From Kitasatospora papulosa (GTDB taxonomy: Bacteria; Actinomycetota; Actinomycetes; Streptomycetales; Streptomycetaceae), in contig NZ_JNYQ01000004.1 of NCBI RefSeq assembly GCF_000717245.1, positions 868,001 to 932,000 on the forward strand: a stretch of 64,000 nucleotides of DNA, given 5' to 3'. The notes under the pieces are model-generated. The model was not told the DNA's origin. It made no database searches and was given only the letters and a program-made list of their open reading frames with translations. Position numbers and translations under genes: made by a program. Numbering within the stretch: position 1 is the first letter of the stretch; the number at the start of each line of letters is the position of its first letter. This document shows, one piece after another, positions 41,304 through 49,292 of the stretch.

Positions 41304-41992
41304 CAGCTGTTGTCCTCCCGGTCGGCGGCCGGCCGTTCCGTGCGGTCGGGGCCGGTTCGACGGGCCCGGGTGTCCGGGCGGACCTGCCCGGCCGTGCGCC
41401 CGTCGCTTCGGTCCGGACGGTCCTTGCGGTCCTTGCGGTCCTTGCGGTCCTGACGGTCCTTGCGGGACAGGACGATCGCCCCCACCAGCGCGGCGAGCAG
41501 CAGGACGGAGAGCGCTTCGAAGGGGAGGACCCAGTTACGGAAGAGGAACTCGCCCGAGGCCTTGGTGGAGCCCTGGGCGGGACCGTCCAGGTCGATCCAG
41601 GTCGTGCGGAAGGCGTCCACGACGACCCAGACGAGCGCGCCCGCCGCGGGGACCGAGGCTCCGAGCGCCATCCACCGGTTGCCCGAGTCGGCGTCCGGGG
41701 AGCGGCCGATGGGGGCTCTGGTGAGCATCAGCCCGAAGAGGAGGAGGACCACGACGGAACCGACGTAGATCAGGACCTGCACCCACGCGATGAACTCGGC
41801 GGTGAGCAGGAGGTACTCCACCGCGATGCCGCCGAGCGCCACGACGAGCCAGAGTGCGGCGTGCACGAGCTGCTTGGTCGTGACGGTGACGACGGCTGCG
41901 CCGAAGGTGGCGAGCCCGACCAGGAGGAAGGCGATCTCGACGCCGGTCGGTGAGAGGAAGCCGGGGTGGCCGGCGGTGGCCGAGAGGATCAC
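41303..41992 (-). CDS. nuoJ: NADH-quinone oxidoreductase subunit J with charged repeat tail
   Basis: A 229-residue protein. The first 185 residues form five membrane helices of NuoJ (LVHAALWLVVALGGIAVEY, VLIYVGSVVVLLLFG). The last 45 residues are a highly charged tail of (K/Q)DR repeats encoded by 9-bp tandem repeats. The GTG at 41992 overlaps the nuoI stop (GTGA), which decides the start against a longer upstream frame. Confidence 0.94.
   Translation of the reverse strand: MILSATAGHPGFLSPTGVEIAFLLVGLATFGAAVVTVTTKQLVHAALWLVVALGGIAVEYLLLTAEFIAWVQVLIYVGSVVVLLLFGLMLTRAPIGRSPDADSGNRWMALGASVPAAGALVWVVVDAFRTTWIDLDGPAQGSTKASGEFLFRNWVLPFEALSVLLLAALVGAIVLSRKDRQDRKDRKDRKDRPDRSDGRTAGQVRPDTRARRTGPDRTERPAADREDNS
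41410..41463 (-). repeat. 9-bp tandem repeat in nuoJ tail
   Basis: Six consecutive 9-bp units, mostly GGTCCTTGC on the plus strand (41410, 41419, 41428, 41437, 41446 and 41455), with the first and fifth slightly diverged. They encode the lysine/aspartate/arginine repeats of the NuoJ tail and keep the reading frame. Confidence 0.9.
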
Positions 41993-42609
41993 TCCTGCCC
42001 CTCCTGTCCCGCTGCCCGGTCCGAGCGGTCTTCCGCCGGTCCCTGGGCATCGCGGGCCTCGCGGGCCTCCTGGGCCTCCCGTTCCTCCTGGGCCTGGAGC
42101 TTGTCCGCCGTCTTGCGCGCGGCGGCGATCTCCTTGGGCTCCTCGGCCCCGGGGTCGAGCGCGGGCGGTTCGGGGACGGTCCACATCCACTCACGGAGCT
42201 TGTCGCGCTCGTGGGTCAGTTCATGGATGTCCGTCTCCGCGTACTCGAACTCGGGCGACCAGAACAGCGCGTCGAAGGGACACACCTCGATGCAGATACC
42301 GCAGTACATGCACAGGGCGAAGTCGATCGCGAAGCGGTCCAGGACGTTGCGGCTGCGCTCGCGGCCGCCGGGAGCGGCCGGGGGCGTCGTCTCCTTGTGG
42401 GAGTCGATGTAGATGCACCAGTCGGGGCATTCACGGGCGCAGAGCATGCAGACCGTGCAGTTCTCCTCGAACAGTCCGATGACGCCCCGGGTGCGGGGCG
42501 GGAGTTCGGGCTGGACGTCCGGGTACTGCGCGGTGACGGTGCGCTTCGTCATGGTCCGCAGGGTGACGGCGAGGCCCTTGGCCAGGCCTGAGCCGGGGAT
42601 CGGGGGCAC
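41989..42609 (-). CDS. nuoI: NADH-quinone oxidoreductase subunit I (two [4Fe-4S] clusters)
   Basis: A 206-residue ferredoxin-like subunit. Cluster ligands are Cys51, 54, 57, 61 (CTVCMLCARECP) and Cys100, 103, 106, 110 (CMYCGICIEVCP), the usual N6a/N6b pair. The N-terminal amphipathic segment (PPIPGSGLAKGLAVTLR) supports membrane association. The last 45 residues are an Ala/Glu/Arg-rich repeat tail. The GTG at 42609 overlaps the nuoH stop by one base and gives the family N-terminus. Confidence 0.95.
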   Translation of the reverse strand: MPPIPGSGLAKGLAVTLRTMTKRTVTAQYPDVQPELPPRTRGVIGLFEENCTVCMLCARECPDWCIYIDSHKETTPPAAPGGRERSRNVLDRFAIDFALCMYCGICIEVCPFDALFWSPEFEYAETDIHELTHERDKLREWMWTVPEPPALDPGAEEPKEIAAARKTADKLQAQEEREAQEAREARDAQGPAEDRSDRAAGQEGQE

Positions 42610-43577
42610 TAGTTGATCGCCACCTTCACGATGCCGGTGAGCGCGATCTGCGCGAGGGCGAGGGGGATGAGCGTGGTCCAGGCAAGCTTCTGCAGCTGGT
42701 CCTCGCGCAGGCGGGGGTAGGTGACCCGGAGCCAGATGACGACGAACGCGAGCACGCCGGTCTTGAGCAGGGTCCACACCCAGCCGAGCCCGTCCTCGCC
42801 GAACGGTCCGTGCCATCCGCCGAGGAAGAGAACGGTCGTCAGACCGCACAGGACGACGATGCCCGCGTACTCGGCGAGCAGGAACAGGGCGAAGCGGAGG
42901 CCCGTGTACTCGGTGTACGCGCCGAAGATGATCTCGGAGTCGGCGACCGGCATGTCGAAGGGCGGGCGCTGGAGTTCGGCCAGCCCCGCCACGAAGAAGA
43001 CCAGGGCACCGACGATCTGCCAGGGCAGCCACCACCACTCGAAGGCGTTGAGGATGCCGGGGAGCGAGACGGTACCGGCCGCCATGGCCACGGATGCGGC
43101 GGCGAGCAGCATCGGCAGTTCGTAGGCGAGCAGCTGCGCGGCGGTCCGAAGACCGCCGAGGAGGGAGAACTTGTTGGCCGAGGCCCAGCCCGCCATCAAC
43201 GAGCCGAGTACGCCGACGCCCATGACGGCCAGCACGAAGAAGATGCCGGCGTCGATGACCTGGCCGACCGCTCCCTCGCTGGGGCCGATCGGGATGGCGA
43301 GGATCACGAGGAGGTACGGGAGCAGGGCCACGGCGGGCGCCAGCTGGAAGATGCGGCGGTCCGCGTCGGCCGGTACGACGTCTTCCTTCTGTGCGAACTT
43401 GACCCCGTCCGCGACGAGCTGGGCCCAGCCGTGGAATCCGCCCGCGTACATCGGGCCGAGGCGGCCCTGCATGTGGGCCATGACCTTGTGCTCGGCCTGT
43501 CCCACGACGAGGGGGACCACCATGAACACGGCGAAGACGATGACGAGGCGGAGGGCGACGTCGAGTACGTCGTTCAC
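42609..43577 (-). CDS. nuoH: NADH-quinone oxidoreductase subunit H
   Basis: A 322-residue, eight-helix subunit that contributes to the quinone chamber. Signature stretches AHMQGRLGPMYAGGFHGWAQ and ELQRPPFDMPVADSEIIFGA (quinone-site glutamates) are complete. The GTG overlaps the preceding nuoC stop (GTGA). In 14-gene operons nuoD-G lie between nuoC and nuoH; here they are absent. Confidence 0.95.
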   Translation of the reverse strand: MNDVLDVALRLVIVFAVFMVVPLVVGQAEHKVMAHMQGRLGPMYAGGFHGWAQLVADGVKFAQKEDVVPADADRRIFQLAPAVALLPYLLVILAIPIGPSEGAVGQVIDAGIFFVLAVMGVGVLGSLMAGWASANKFSLLGGLRTAAQLLAYELPMLLAAASVAMAAGTVSLPGILNAFEWWWLPWQIVGALVFFVAGLAELQRPPFDMPVADSEIIFGAYTEYTGLRFALFLLAEYAGIVVLCGLTTVLFLGGWHGPFGEDGLGWVWTLLKTGVLAFVVIWLRVTYPRLREDQLQKLAWTTLIPLALAQIALTGIVKVAIN

Positions 43578-44938
43578 GCGGTATCGCCTCCGGCGGGTCG
43601 GTCGGGCCCGGAGGAACGGTCGGGTCCGGGGGAACGGTCGGGCCCGGGGGAACGGTCGGCCCGGGAGGCGGAGTCGGAGCCGGAATCAGAGCCTGAGCCG
43701 GAATCCGGCTCGACGGCGGGATCCGGATCGGCGGGATCCGGATCGGCGGCGGGGCGGGCCTCGGAGTCGGCCCCGGAGTCGGCTCCGGACGCCGAGGGCT
43801 GCTCCGCCTCGGACCCCGGCGGCTGCTCGGACACTGGCGGCTGCTCGGACTCGGGCTCAGGTCTTGCCGCCCGCTCGGCTTCTGCCGGTACGGGCCGCTT
43901 CGGCACGGGCCGCTCCTGGGCGGGCCCCTCCGCCGCAGGCCCCTCCGCCGCAGGCCCCTCCGCCGCAGGCCGCTTCGGGCCCGGGTCCTTCGGTGCGTTG
44001 GCGAACGCCGGCTGCGCGTCGTGCCAGGGTGCGTCCGCGCTGCCCGCCGCACGCTTCGCGCGGCCCGTGTCGCCGCCCCGCGAGGCGCCGGCATCCGTGG
44101 TCCCCGAATCCGGAGCAGCCGCTTCGGACCCGCCCGGGGAGGGCGTGGCTGCCGGAGACACGGGCGCCGGGCCGGTGGCCTGGCTCGCCGAGCCCTGGGA
44201 GGCGCTGCGGGTGCGACGCGGCGGAGCCGCCTGCGGGGTCTCCGGGGCGTCCGGCCGCTGCGCCGCCGAGCCCTCGGTCACGCTGCGCGCCCGGCGCACC
44301 GGGCGGTCGCCGGCCGCGCGGGCTCCTCGGGCGGGCCGCGCCGTGGCGGGCGGGAGCTGCCCCTTGAGCGGGCCCCACTCGTTCGGGTCGGGCACTCCGG
44401 GCGGCAGCATCGTGCGCCGCTTGGGGCCGCCGTGTTCCGACTCCCCCGGTTCCTTCGCCCCCGGCCAGGCCTTGGCGACCCGGGCGGCCAGGACGAAGTC
44501 CTTGCGCAGCGGATGGCCCTCGAAGGTGTCCGGCAGCAGCAGCGGGACCAGATGGGGGTGGTCCTCGAAGCCGATGCCGAACATCTCGTGCGTCTCGCGC
44601 TCGTGCCAGGCGGCGCCCGCGTAGACGCCCACGGCGGTCGGCAGGACGGCGGCATCGTGCGGGACGGTCGTACGGAGCAGCAGGCGTCGCACCGTTCCGT
44701 CGCCGAGTGCGGCGACGTGGGCGCAGACGCGGAAGCCGGTGCCCGGTTCGTCGACGGCGCTCAGCCAGTCGAAGTAGGTGCAGCCCAGCACGTCGCGGGC
44801 CGTTTCCAGGGCCTCGGTCCAGGAGGCGGCGGGGACGTCCACGGTGAGCAGGTCGTACGCGTGCGCCGCGGTGGCGTCCGCGCCGAAGACGTCGGTGACG
44901 GCGTCGGGCAGCCGGTCGTAGGTCTCCGAGGCGGTCAC
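43574..44938 (-). CDS. nuoC: NuoC-like subunit with long disordered repeat tail
   Basis: A 454-residue protein. The first 175 residues match the 30-kDa subunit of complex I: a ferredoxin-like fold with GAAWHERETHEMFGIGFEDH and PLLLPDTFEGHPLRKDFVL, the family signature. The remaining 280 residues are Pro/Ala/Ser/Asp/Glu-rich, with repeats such as AAEGP, ADPDP and DRSPGP, and look disordered. Normal NuoC is about 180-240 residues. The GTG overlaps the nuoB stop (GTGA), and nuoH follows with the same overlap. No NuoD-like sequence occurs in any frame of the tail region. Confidence 0.9.
   Translation of the reverse strand: MTASETYDRLPDAVTDVFGADATAAHAYDLLTVDVPAASWTEALETARDVLGCTYFDWLSAVDEPGTGFRVCAHVAALGDGTVRRLLLRTTVPHDAAVLPTAVGVYAGAAWHERETHEMFGIGFEDHPHLVPLLLPDTFEGHPLRKDFVLAARVAKAWPGAKEPGESEHGGPKRRTMLPPGVPDPNEWGPLKGQLPPATARPARGARAAGDRPVRRARSVTEGSAAQRPDAPETPQAAPPRRTRSASQGSASQATGPAPVSPAATPSPGGSEAAAPDSGTTDAGASRGGDTGRAKRAAGSADAPWHDAQPAFANAPKDPGPKRPAAEGPAAEGPAAEGPAQERPVPKRPVPAEAERAARPEPESEQPPVSEQPPGSEAEQPSASGADSGADSEARPAADPDPADPDPAVEPDSGSGSDSGSDSASRADRSPGPDRSPGPDRSSGPDRPAGGDTA
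43595..43970 (-). repeat. Cluster of short tandem repeats in the nuoC tail
   Basis: Several in-frame repeat families are packed together: an 18-bp unit (GAACGGTCGGGCCCGGGG type, about 43597-43668), a 15-bp unit (GCGGGATCCGGATCG, about 43727-43756), a GGCGGCTGCTCGGA unit (about 43817-43850) and a 15-bp unit (CGCCGCAGGCCCCTC, 43931-43970). All multiples of three preserve the frame. Confidence 0.85.
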
Positions 44939-45552
44939 TTCCGCTCCTCCCCGGGGGTCTTCGGAGCTGCCACCAGTCCGCTGCGCAGGGCGGCGGCCGA
45001 GGGGCGGGGCGTGTCCTCGGAGGCGTACCGCTCGGCGAGCGACTCGCGGGCGATCTTCTCCTGGAGCTTGAGGATTCCCTGGAGGAGCGCCTCGGGACGC
45101 GGAGGGCAGCCGGGCACGTAGACGTCGACGGGGATGATCTGGTCGACGCCCTTCGTCACGGAGTACGAATCCCAGTACGGTCCGCCGCAGTTGGAGCAGG
45201 CGCCGAAGGAGATGACGTACTTCGGTTCGGGCATCTGCTCGTAGAGCCGCTTCACGGCCGGGGCCATCTTGTCCGTCACCGTGCCGGAGACGACCATCAG
45301 GTCGGCCTGCCGGGGGCCGGGTGCGAAGGGGATGACACCGAGCCGGATGAAGTCGTGGCGCGCCATGGAGGCCGCGATGAATTCGATGGCGCAGCAGGCG
45401 AGGCCGAAGTTGAAGACCCACAGGCTGTAGCGGCGGCCCCAGTTGAGGACCACCTTCATCGGCTCGGGCGCGAGCCGGGACAGCACCCCGAGCCTCTTCG
45501 GCTCGGGCAGCAGGACGGGGGGTTCGGGGTTCGACCGGCTCGTCACGTCCAT
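44935..45552 (-). CDS. nuoB: NADH-quinone oxidoreductase subunit B ([4Fe-4S] N2)
   Basis: A 205-residue subunit carrying the terminal cluster N2. Ligands are the tandem cysteines in FGLACCAIEF, then FGACSNCGG and VPGCPPRPE. It overlaps nuoA by ten bases at the ATG at 45552; a GTG two codons later would overlap by four. The C-terminal 30 residues (after ERYASED) are variable. Cluster N2 normally passes electrons to quinone at the NuoB-NuoD interface, and nuoD is missing here. Confidence 0.95.
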   Translation of the reverse strand: MDVTSRSNPEPPVLLPEPKRLGVLSRLAPEPMKVVLNWGRRYSLWVFNFGLACCAIEFIAASMARHDFIRLGVIPFAPGPRQADLMVVSGTVTDKMAPAVKRLYEQMPEPKYVISFGACSNCGGPYWDSYSVTKGVDQIIPVDVYVPGCPPRPEALLQGILKLQEKIARESLAERYASEDTPRPSAAALRSGLVAAPKTPGEERK

Positions 45553-45944
45553 TCGAGGACGCCCTTCTTCCATGCGTAGAGCAGTCCCACGGCCAGGAAG
45601 CCGAGGAAGATGAACATCTCCACCAGCGTCGTCGCCCCGTATCCCGGAGCCGCGAACACGGTCGCCCAGGGGAAGAGGAAGATCGAGTCGACGGCGAAGA
45701 TCACGTACAGGAAGGCGTACACGTAATAGCGAACCTGTGTGTGGGCCCAGCCCTCGCCCACGGGGTCGACGCCGCACTCGTACGTGAGGAGTTTCTCCGG
45801 CGTCGGGACCACGGGCCTCAGCAGCCGGCCGGCCCCGAAGGCGACGGCGACGAACAACACGCCCACCAGGGCGAGCAGTCCGACCACTGAGTAGCTCTGG
45901 AAGTAGTCCGACGCGAGAACGGTCGGTCCCGGCACGTCCGCCAC
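45543..45944 (-). CDS. nuoA: NADH-quinone oxidoreductase subunit A
   Basis: A 133-residue, three-helix subunit. The loop motif TYECGVDPVGEGWAHTQVRY and FAVDSIFLFPW are diagnostic. First gene of the operon. The GTG at 45944 has GAGGGGCG upstream. A TAGACT hexamer on the minus strand at 45992-45997 is a plausible -10 element, giving a leader of about 40 nt; no good -35 is evident. The two-component genes begin divergently 200 bp away. Confidence 0.92.
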   Translation of the reverse strand: MADVPGPTVLASDYFQSYSVVGLLALVGVLFVAVAFGAGRLLRPVVPTPEKLLTYECGVDPVGEGWAHTQVRYYVYAFLYVIFAVDSIFLFPWATVFAAPGYGATTLVEMFIFLGFLAVGLLYAWKKGVLEWT

Positions 45945-45991
45945 GTCCGCCCCTCGCTCCCTCAACCTGTTCGACGGTCTGTACGCACGGG

Positions 45992-45997
45992 AGTCTA
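45992..45997 (-). promoter_or_regulatory. Candidate -10 element for the nuo operon
   Basis: Minus-strand TAGACT, 48 bp before the nuoA start. No convincing -35 hexamer at 16-18 bp, so an activator-dependent promoter is possible. Confidence 0.3.
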
Positions 45998-46147
45998 GGC
46001 CCTGCCAAAGAGACGGTAGGCAGTCCCGTCGCGGAACAGGTGGGGCGGGAGGTGGCCGGGAGGCGCGCCACGAGGTGGGGTTATCCCTACTCGGCCCCAC
46101 CCACGGACCCCATGGCGTGGGCGCGTCCGGCCCGGCACGCTGGTCCT

Positions 46148-47077
46148 ATGACCATGAGCCCCTCCGCGCCGGACAACGACCGGCCACCGCCCGCGCGCTT
46201 CGCCTTCGACCCGTGGACGTGGAAGGAGATCGCGTATCTCCTGGCCAATCTGCCGATGGCCGTCGCCGGGTTCGTCTACACCGTGTTCCTGATCGGCGTG
46301 GGTGCGGGGCTCTCGGTCACGGTGATCGGTCTGCCGCTGCTGGCCCTGGGACTGCAGGGCGCGCGCGGAATCGGCCGCCTCGAGCGCGGCCGGGCGCGGG
46401 GCATGCTCGGGGTGCGGATCGAGGAGCCCAGCCCCATGGCCCGGAGCCGCCGGGACCAGGGTTTCTTCACCTGGCTGTGGGCGGGGCTGAAGGACCCGGT
46501 GGGCTGGCGGGCGTTGCTGTACTCGTTCATCCGGCTGCCCTGGGGGGTGGCGACATTCGCCGTGACGCTGGTGGGCCTGTTCGTGCTCTGGCCCGTCCTC
46601 CCCTACATCGCACGCGGCCTGACGAACGCGGACCGGGCGATGGTGCGGGGGCTGCTCTCGCCGTCCGACGAACTGGAGCGCAGGATCGCGGAGCTGGAGT
46701 CGGACCGGGGTGTGGTCGTGGACACGGCCGCCGCCGACCTGCGCCGCATCGAACGCGACCTCCACGACGGCGCACAGGCCCGACTCGTCACCGTCTCCGA
46801 ACTCCTCCAGAACGTCAGCAAGCACAGCCGTGCCGCCGCCGCGTCCGTCGACGTGTGGCGGGAGGGCGACCGGCTGATGCTCCAGGTGCGGGACGACGGA
46901 AGGGGCGGGGCGCGGCTGGACGGCGGCACGGGCATGTCGGGGCTGGCGGAGCGTCTGGGTGCGGTCGACGGGCTGTTCGTCCTGGACTCCCCCGAGGGCG
47001 GGCCCACCACGGTCACCGCGGAACTGCCCTGGCGCGACCGCGCGGAGACCGGGACCGAGCGGGTCGGCGCGGCGTGA
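46148..47077 (+). CDS. Membrane histidine kinase-like protein lacking part of DHp/CA domains
   Basis: A 309-residue protein. The N-terminal two-thirds are a membrane sensor domain with two helix pairs (about 28-75 and 122-160). The H box RRIERDLHDGAQARLV (His206) is followed at once by TVSELLQNVSKHS, the N box (Asn222), then G1 (RDDGRGG, 248-254) and G2 (GTGMSGLAERL). Normal HisKA_3 kinases have roughly 80 residues between Val214 and Thr215 containing the second dimerisation helix and the first part of the ATPase domain, and those are absent here. CACGCT six bases before the ATG suggests leaderless start. Partner of the next kinase and the response regulator. Kinase activity is doubtful. Confidence 0.85.
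   Translation: MTMSPSAPDNDRPPPARFAFDPWTWKEIAYLLANLPMAVAGFVYTVFLIGVGAGLSVTVIGLPLLALGLQGARGIGRLERGRARGMLGVRIEEPSPMARSRRDQGFFTWLWAGLKDPVGWRALLYSFIRLPWGVATFAVTLVGLFVLWPVLPYIARGLTNADRAMVRGLLSPSDELERRIAELESDRGVVVDTAAADLRRIERDLHDGAQARLVTVSELLQNVSKHSRAAAASVDVWREGDRLMLQVRDDGRGGARLDGGTGMSGLAERLGAVDGLFVLDSPEGGPTTVTAELPWRDRAETGTERVGAA
46689..46825 (+). repeat. 137-bp block identical to 48040-48176
   Basis: Every base of this block matches 48040-48176 in the next gene, whereas the flanking homologous sequence of the two genes is clearly diverged. It spans the last residues of the sensor linker, the H box, the deletion junction (46789/46790) and the N box. This suggests gene conversion, or an assembly error around a repeat. 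Confidence 0.95.
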
Positions 47078-47309
47078 ACCGGCCGGCGGCGCACGGGCTT
47101 CCCGCCGGGGCGGCCCCGCGGGACCGCCCCGCCCGGCCGTCGGAGGGGGGCTGCCGATGGTGGGGAAAACCCCCTGCCGGATACGGAGACGGCCCTCATG
47201 GCGCGGCCGCCCCCGGCGCAGCAGTCTTGAGGTACAGGCCCTTGGGCGGCATCCGCCCACACGAACCCGCGGGGAGTACCCGCCCACAGGAAACGGACGG
47301 ACGCCACTG

Positions 47310-48392
47310 ATGGCCACGGCATACGGACCGGACACGCGGGACCGCCACCGGCCCGGCACGGGGTCCGGGGGCCACCCCCCGGCGAAGCACGTCCTCCCCG
47401 CGGCGCTGCGCGCGCCCTTCGAGGGGCGGACGTGGCGCGAGCTGGGCTACGTACTCCTGAGCATGCCGATCAGCGTGGTGCTGTTCTGCTTCGCGGTGAC
47501 CATGGTGTCGCTGGGGCTGGGCATGCTGATCACCTTCCTCGGCATTCCGATCCTCGCGGCCGGCCTGGCGATGTGCCGCGGCTTCGGCGCCGTGGAGCGG
47601 GCCCGGGCGCGCGCGCTGCTGAGGCTGGACGTCGCTGATCCCGCACCGATACGCGGAAAGGGCGGCCTCATGTCCTGGGTCGGCGCCGTCCTGAAGAGCG
47701 GGGTGTCCTGGCGGCACCTCCTCTACGCGGTGCTGCACATGCCCTGGGCGACGTTCGCGTTCGTCGTGGCGGTGACCTTCTGGGCGTACGGCTGGGCGGC
47801 CTTCACCTATCCGTTGTGGCGCTGGGTCTTCCCGGCGTACGCGGGCGTCGGCGGCATCCAGCTGTACGGCGACCGGACGCACCAGGTCTATCTGGACTCC
47901 CCCTTCGAGATGGCGGTGACCAGCGCGCTCGGCCTGGCTCTCGTCCTGGTCACACCGTGGATCGTCCGCGGGCTGGTGGCGGTGGACCGGGTCATGGTCC
48001 TGGGTCTGCTCGGGCCTTCCCGGCTGGCCACCAGGGTCTCGGAGCTGGAGTCGGACCGGGGTGTGGTCGTGGACACGGCCGCCGCCGACCTGCGCCGCAT
48101 CGAACGCGACCTCCACGACGGCGCACAGGCCCGACTCGTCACCGTCTCCGAACTCCTCCAGAACGTCAGCAAGCACGCCCGGGCCACCCGCGCGTCGGTC
48201 GACGTGTGGCGGGCCGGCGACCGGCTGATGCTCCAGGTACGGGACGACGGGCGCGGCGGAGCCGGGGTGTCGACGGGCAGCGGGCTGGCCGGGCTCACGG
48301 AGCGGCTGGACGCGGTGGACGGCATCCTCGTCGTCGACTCCCCCGTCGGCGGCCCGACCACGGTCACGGCCGAGCTTCCCTGGCGGGGCTGA
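47310..48392 (+). CDS. Second membrane histidine kinase-like protein with the same internal gap
   Basis: A 360-residue paralogue of the previous gene. The sensor domain has two helix pairs (about 45-90 and 135-230 with a longer extracytoplasmic loop). The H box LRRIERDLHDGAQARLV (His269) runs directly into TVSELLQNVSKHA (Asn285), then RDDGRGG and GSGLAGLTERL. Exactly the same segment is missing as in the first gene (junction between Val277 and Thr278, 48140/48141). It lies 232 bp after the first kinase; a terminator separates it from the regulator gene. It may still bind ATP through its N, G1 and G2 boxes, but its DHp is incomplete. Confidence 0.85.
   Translation: MATAYGPDTRDRHRPGTGSGGHPPAKHVLPAALRAPFEGRTWRELGYVLLSMPISVVLFCFAVTMVSLGLGMLITFLGIPILAAGLAMCRGFGAVERARARALLRLDVADPAPIRGKGGLMSWVGAVLKSGVSWRHLLYAVLHMPWATFAFVVAVTFWAYGWAAFTYPLWRWVFPAYAGVGGIQLYGDRTHQVYLDSPFEMAVTSALGLALVLVTPWIVRGLVAVDRVMVLGLLGPSRLATRVSELESDRGVVVDTAAADLRRIERDLHDGAQARLVTVSELLQNVSKHARATRASVDVWRAGDRLMLQVRDDGRGGAGVSTGSGLAGLTERLDAVDGILVVDSPVGGPTTVTAELPWRG
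48040..48176 (+). repeat. 137-bp block identical to 46689-46825
   Basis: Second copy of the identical block described at 46689. The junction of the missing kinase segment lies at 48140/48141, at the same offset within the block. Confidence 0.95.
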
Positions 48393-48412
48393 GGCCCCTC
48401 CCCGGACCGGTT

Positions 48413-48454
48413 CCGCAGTGCCCCGGCCGCCGTCAAGGCGCCGGGGCACTGCGG
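48413..48454 (+). terminator. Terminator after the second kinase gene
   Basis: A perfect 14-bp stem (CCGCAGTGCCCCGG with its complement) and a 14-nt loop, 20 bp past the stop. The response regulator beyond it therefore needs its own promoter. Confidence 0.85.
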
Positions 48455-48626
48455 TGCGTCCTGCTGTACCGGACCGGCGGGTGCGGCAGGACGCACCGCC
48501 GCACCCGGAACCGCTGGTCCCCGGCCCACGGGGGCGCCGGAGCTGGAATGCTGGACGCAAGCGGCACGCGGGAGCGCGTGCACACGGAACACCGACAGTG
48601 GGGGACACAACGTCGTGGAGGAAAGA

Positions 48627-49286
48627 GTGCGGGTCGTCATCGCCGAGGACTCGGTGCTGCTCCGGGAGGGACTCACCCGGCTGCTGACCGACCTCGGGCA
48701 CGATGTCGTCGCCGGGGTCGGGGACGCCGAGGCGCTGATCAAGACGATCAGCGATCTCGCGGGGCAGGACGCGCTGCCGGACGTGGTGGTGGCCGACGTA
48801 CGGATGCCTCCGACCCACACCGACGAGGGGGTGCGGGCCGCGGTGCGGCTGCGCAAGGACTATCCGGACATCGGGGTGCTGGTCCTCTCCCAGTACGTCG
48901 AGGAGCAGTACGCCACCGAGCTGCTGGCCGGCAGCAGCCGCGGGGTGGGCTACCTCCTCAAGGACCGGGTCGCCGAGGTCCGGGAGTTCGTGGACGCCGT
49001 GGTGCGCGTCGCGCGGGGCGGGACCGCCCTGGACCCCGAGGTGGTGGCGCAGCTCCTGGGCCGCAGCCGCAAGCAGGACGTGCTCACGGGACTCACGCCA
49101 CGCGAGCGGGAGGTCCTCGGCCTGATGGCGGAGGGGCGTACGAATTCGGCCGTGGCCCGGCAGCTGGTGGTCAGCGACGGAGCGGTGGAGAAGCACGTCA
49201 GCAACATCTTCCTGAAACTCGGGCTGTCCCCCAGTGACGGGGATCACCGACGCGTTCTCGCCGTTCTCACTTATCTGAACTCCTGA
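48627..49286 (+). CDS. NarL/FixJ-type two-component response regulator
   Basis: A 219-residue regulator. The receiver domain has acidic pocket residues in VVIAEDSVLL (Glu7, Asp8), the phospho-acceptor Asp57 in VVVADVRMPP and a lysine in GYLLKDRV. The C-terminal LuxR-type helix-turn-helix is in LTPREREVLGLMAEGRTN and VSDGAVEKHVSNIFLKLGL. Cognate to the two kinase genes before it. The GTG at 48627 has GGAGGAAA directly upstream, which is preferred to the GTG at 48615 that overlaps that site. Confidence 0.93.
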   Translation: MRVVIAEDSVLLREGLTRLLTDLGHDVVAGVGDAEALIKTISDLAGQDALPDVVVADVRMPPTHTDEGVRAAVRLRKDYPDIGVLVLSQYVEEQYATELLAGSSRGVGYLLKDRVAEVREFVDAVVRVARGGTALDPEVVAQLLGRSRKQDVLTGLTPREREVLGLMAEGRTNSAVARQLVVSDGAVEKHVSNIFLKLGLSPSDGDHRRVLAVLTYLNS

Positions 49287-49292
49287 CAAAGC

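Noticed and set aside
43595..43970. Possible CRISPR array or minisatellite of non-coding type in the nuoC tail
   Set aside because: Units are directly adjacent without spacers, all lengths are multiples of three, and they preserve the NuoC frame, so they are coding tandem repeats.
43574..44938. A hidden nuoD in another frame between nuoC and nuoH
   Set aside because: No frame there shows NuoD motifs, and the nuoC and nuoH junction overlaps by four bases, leaving no room.
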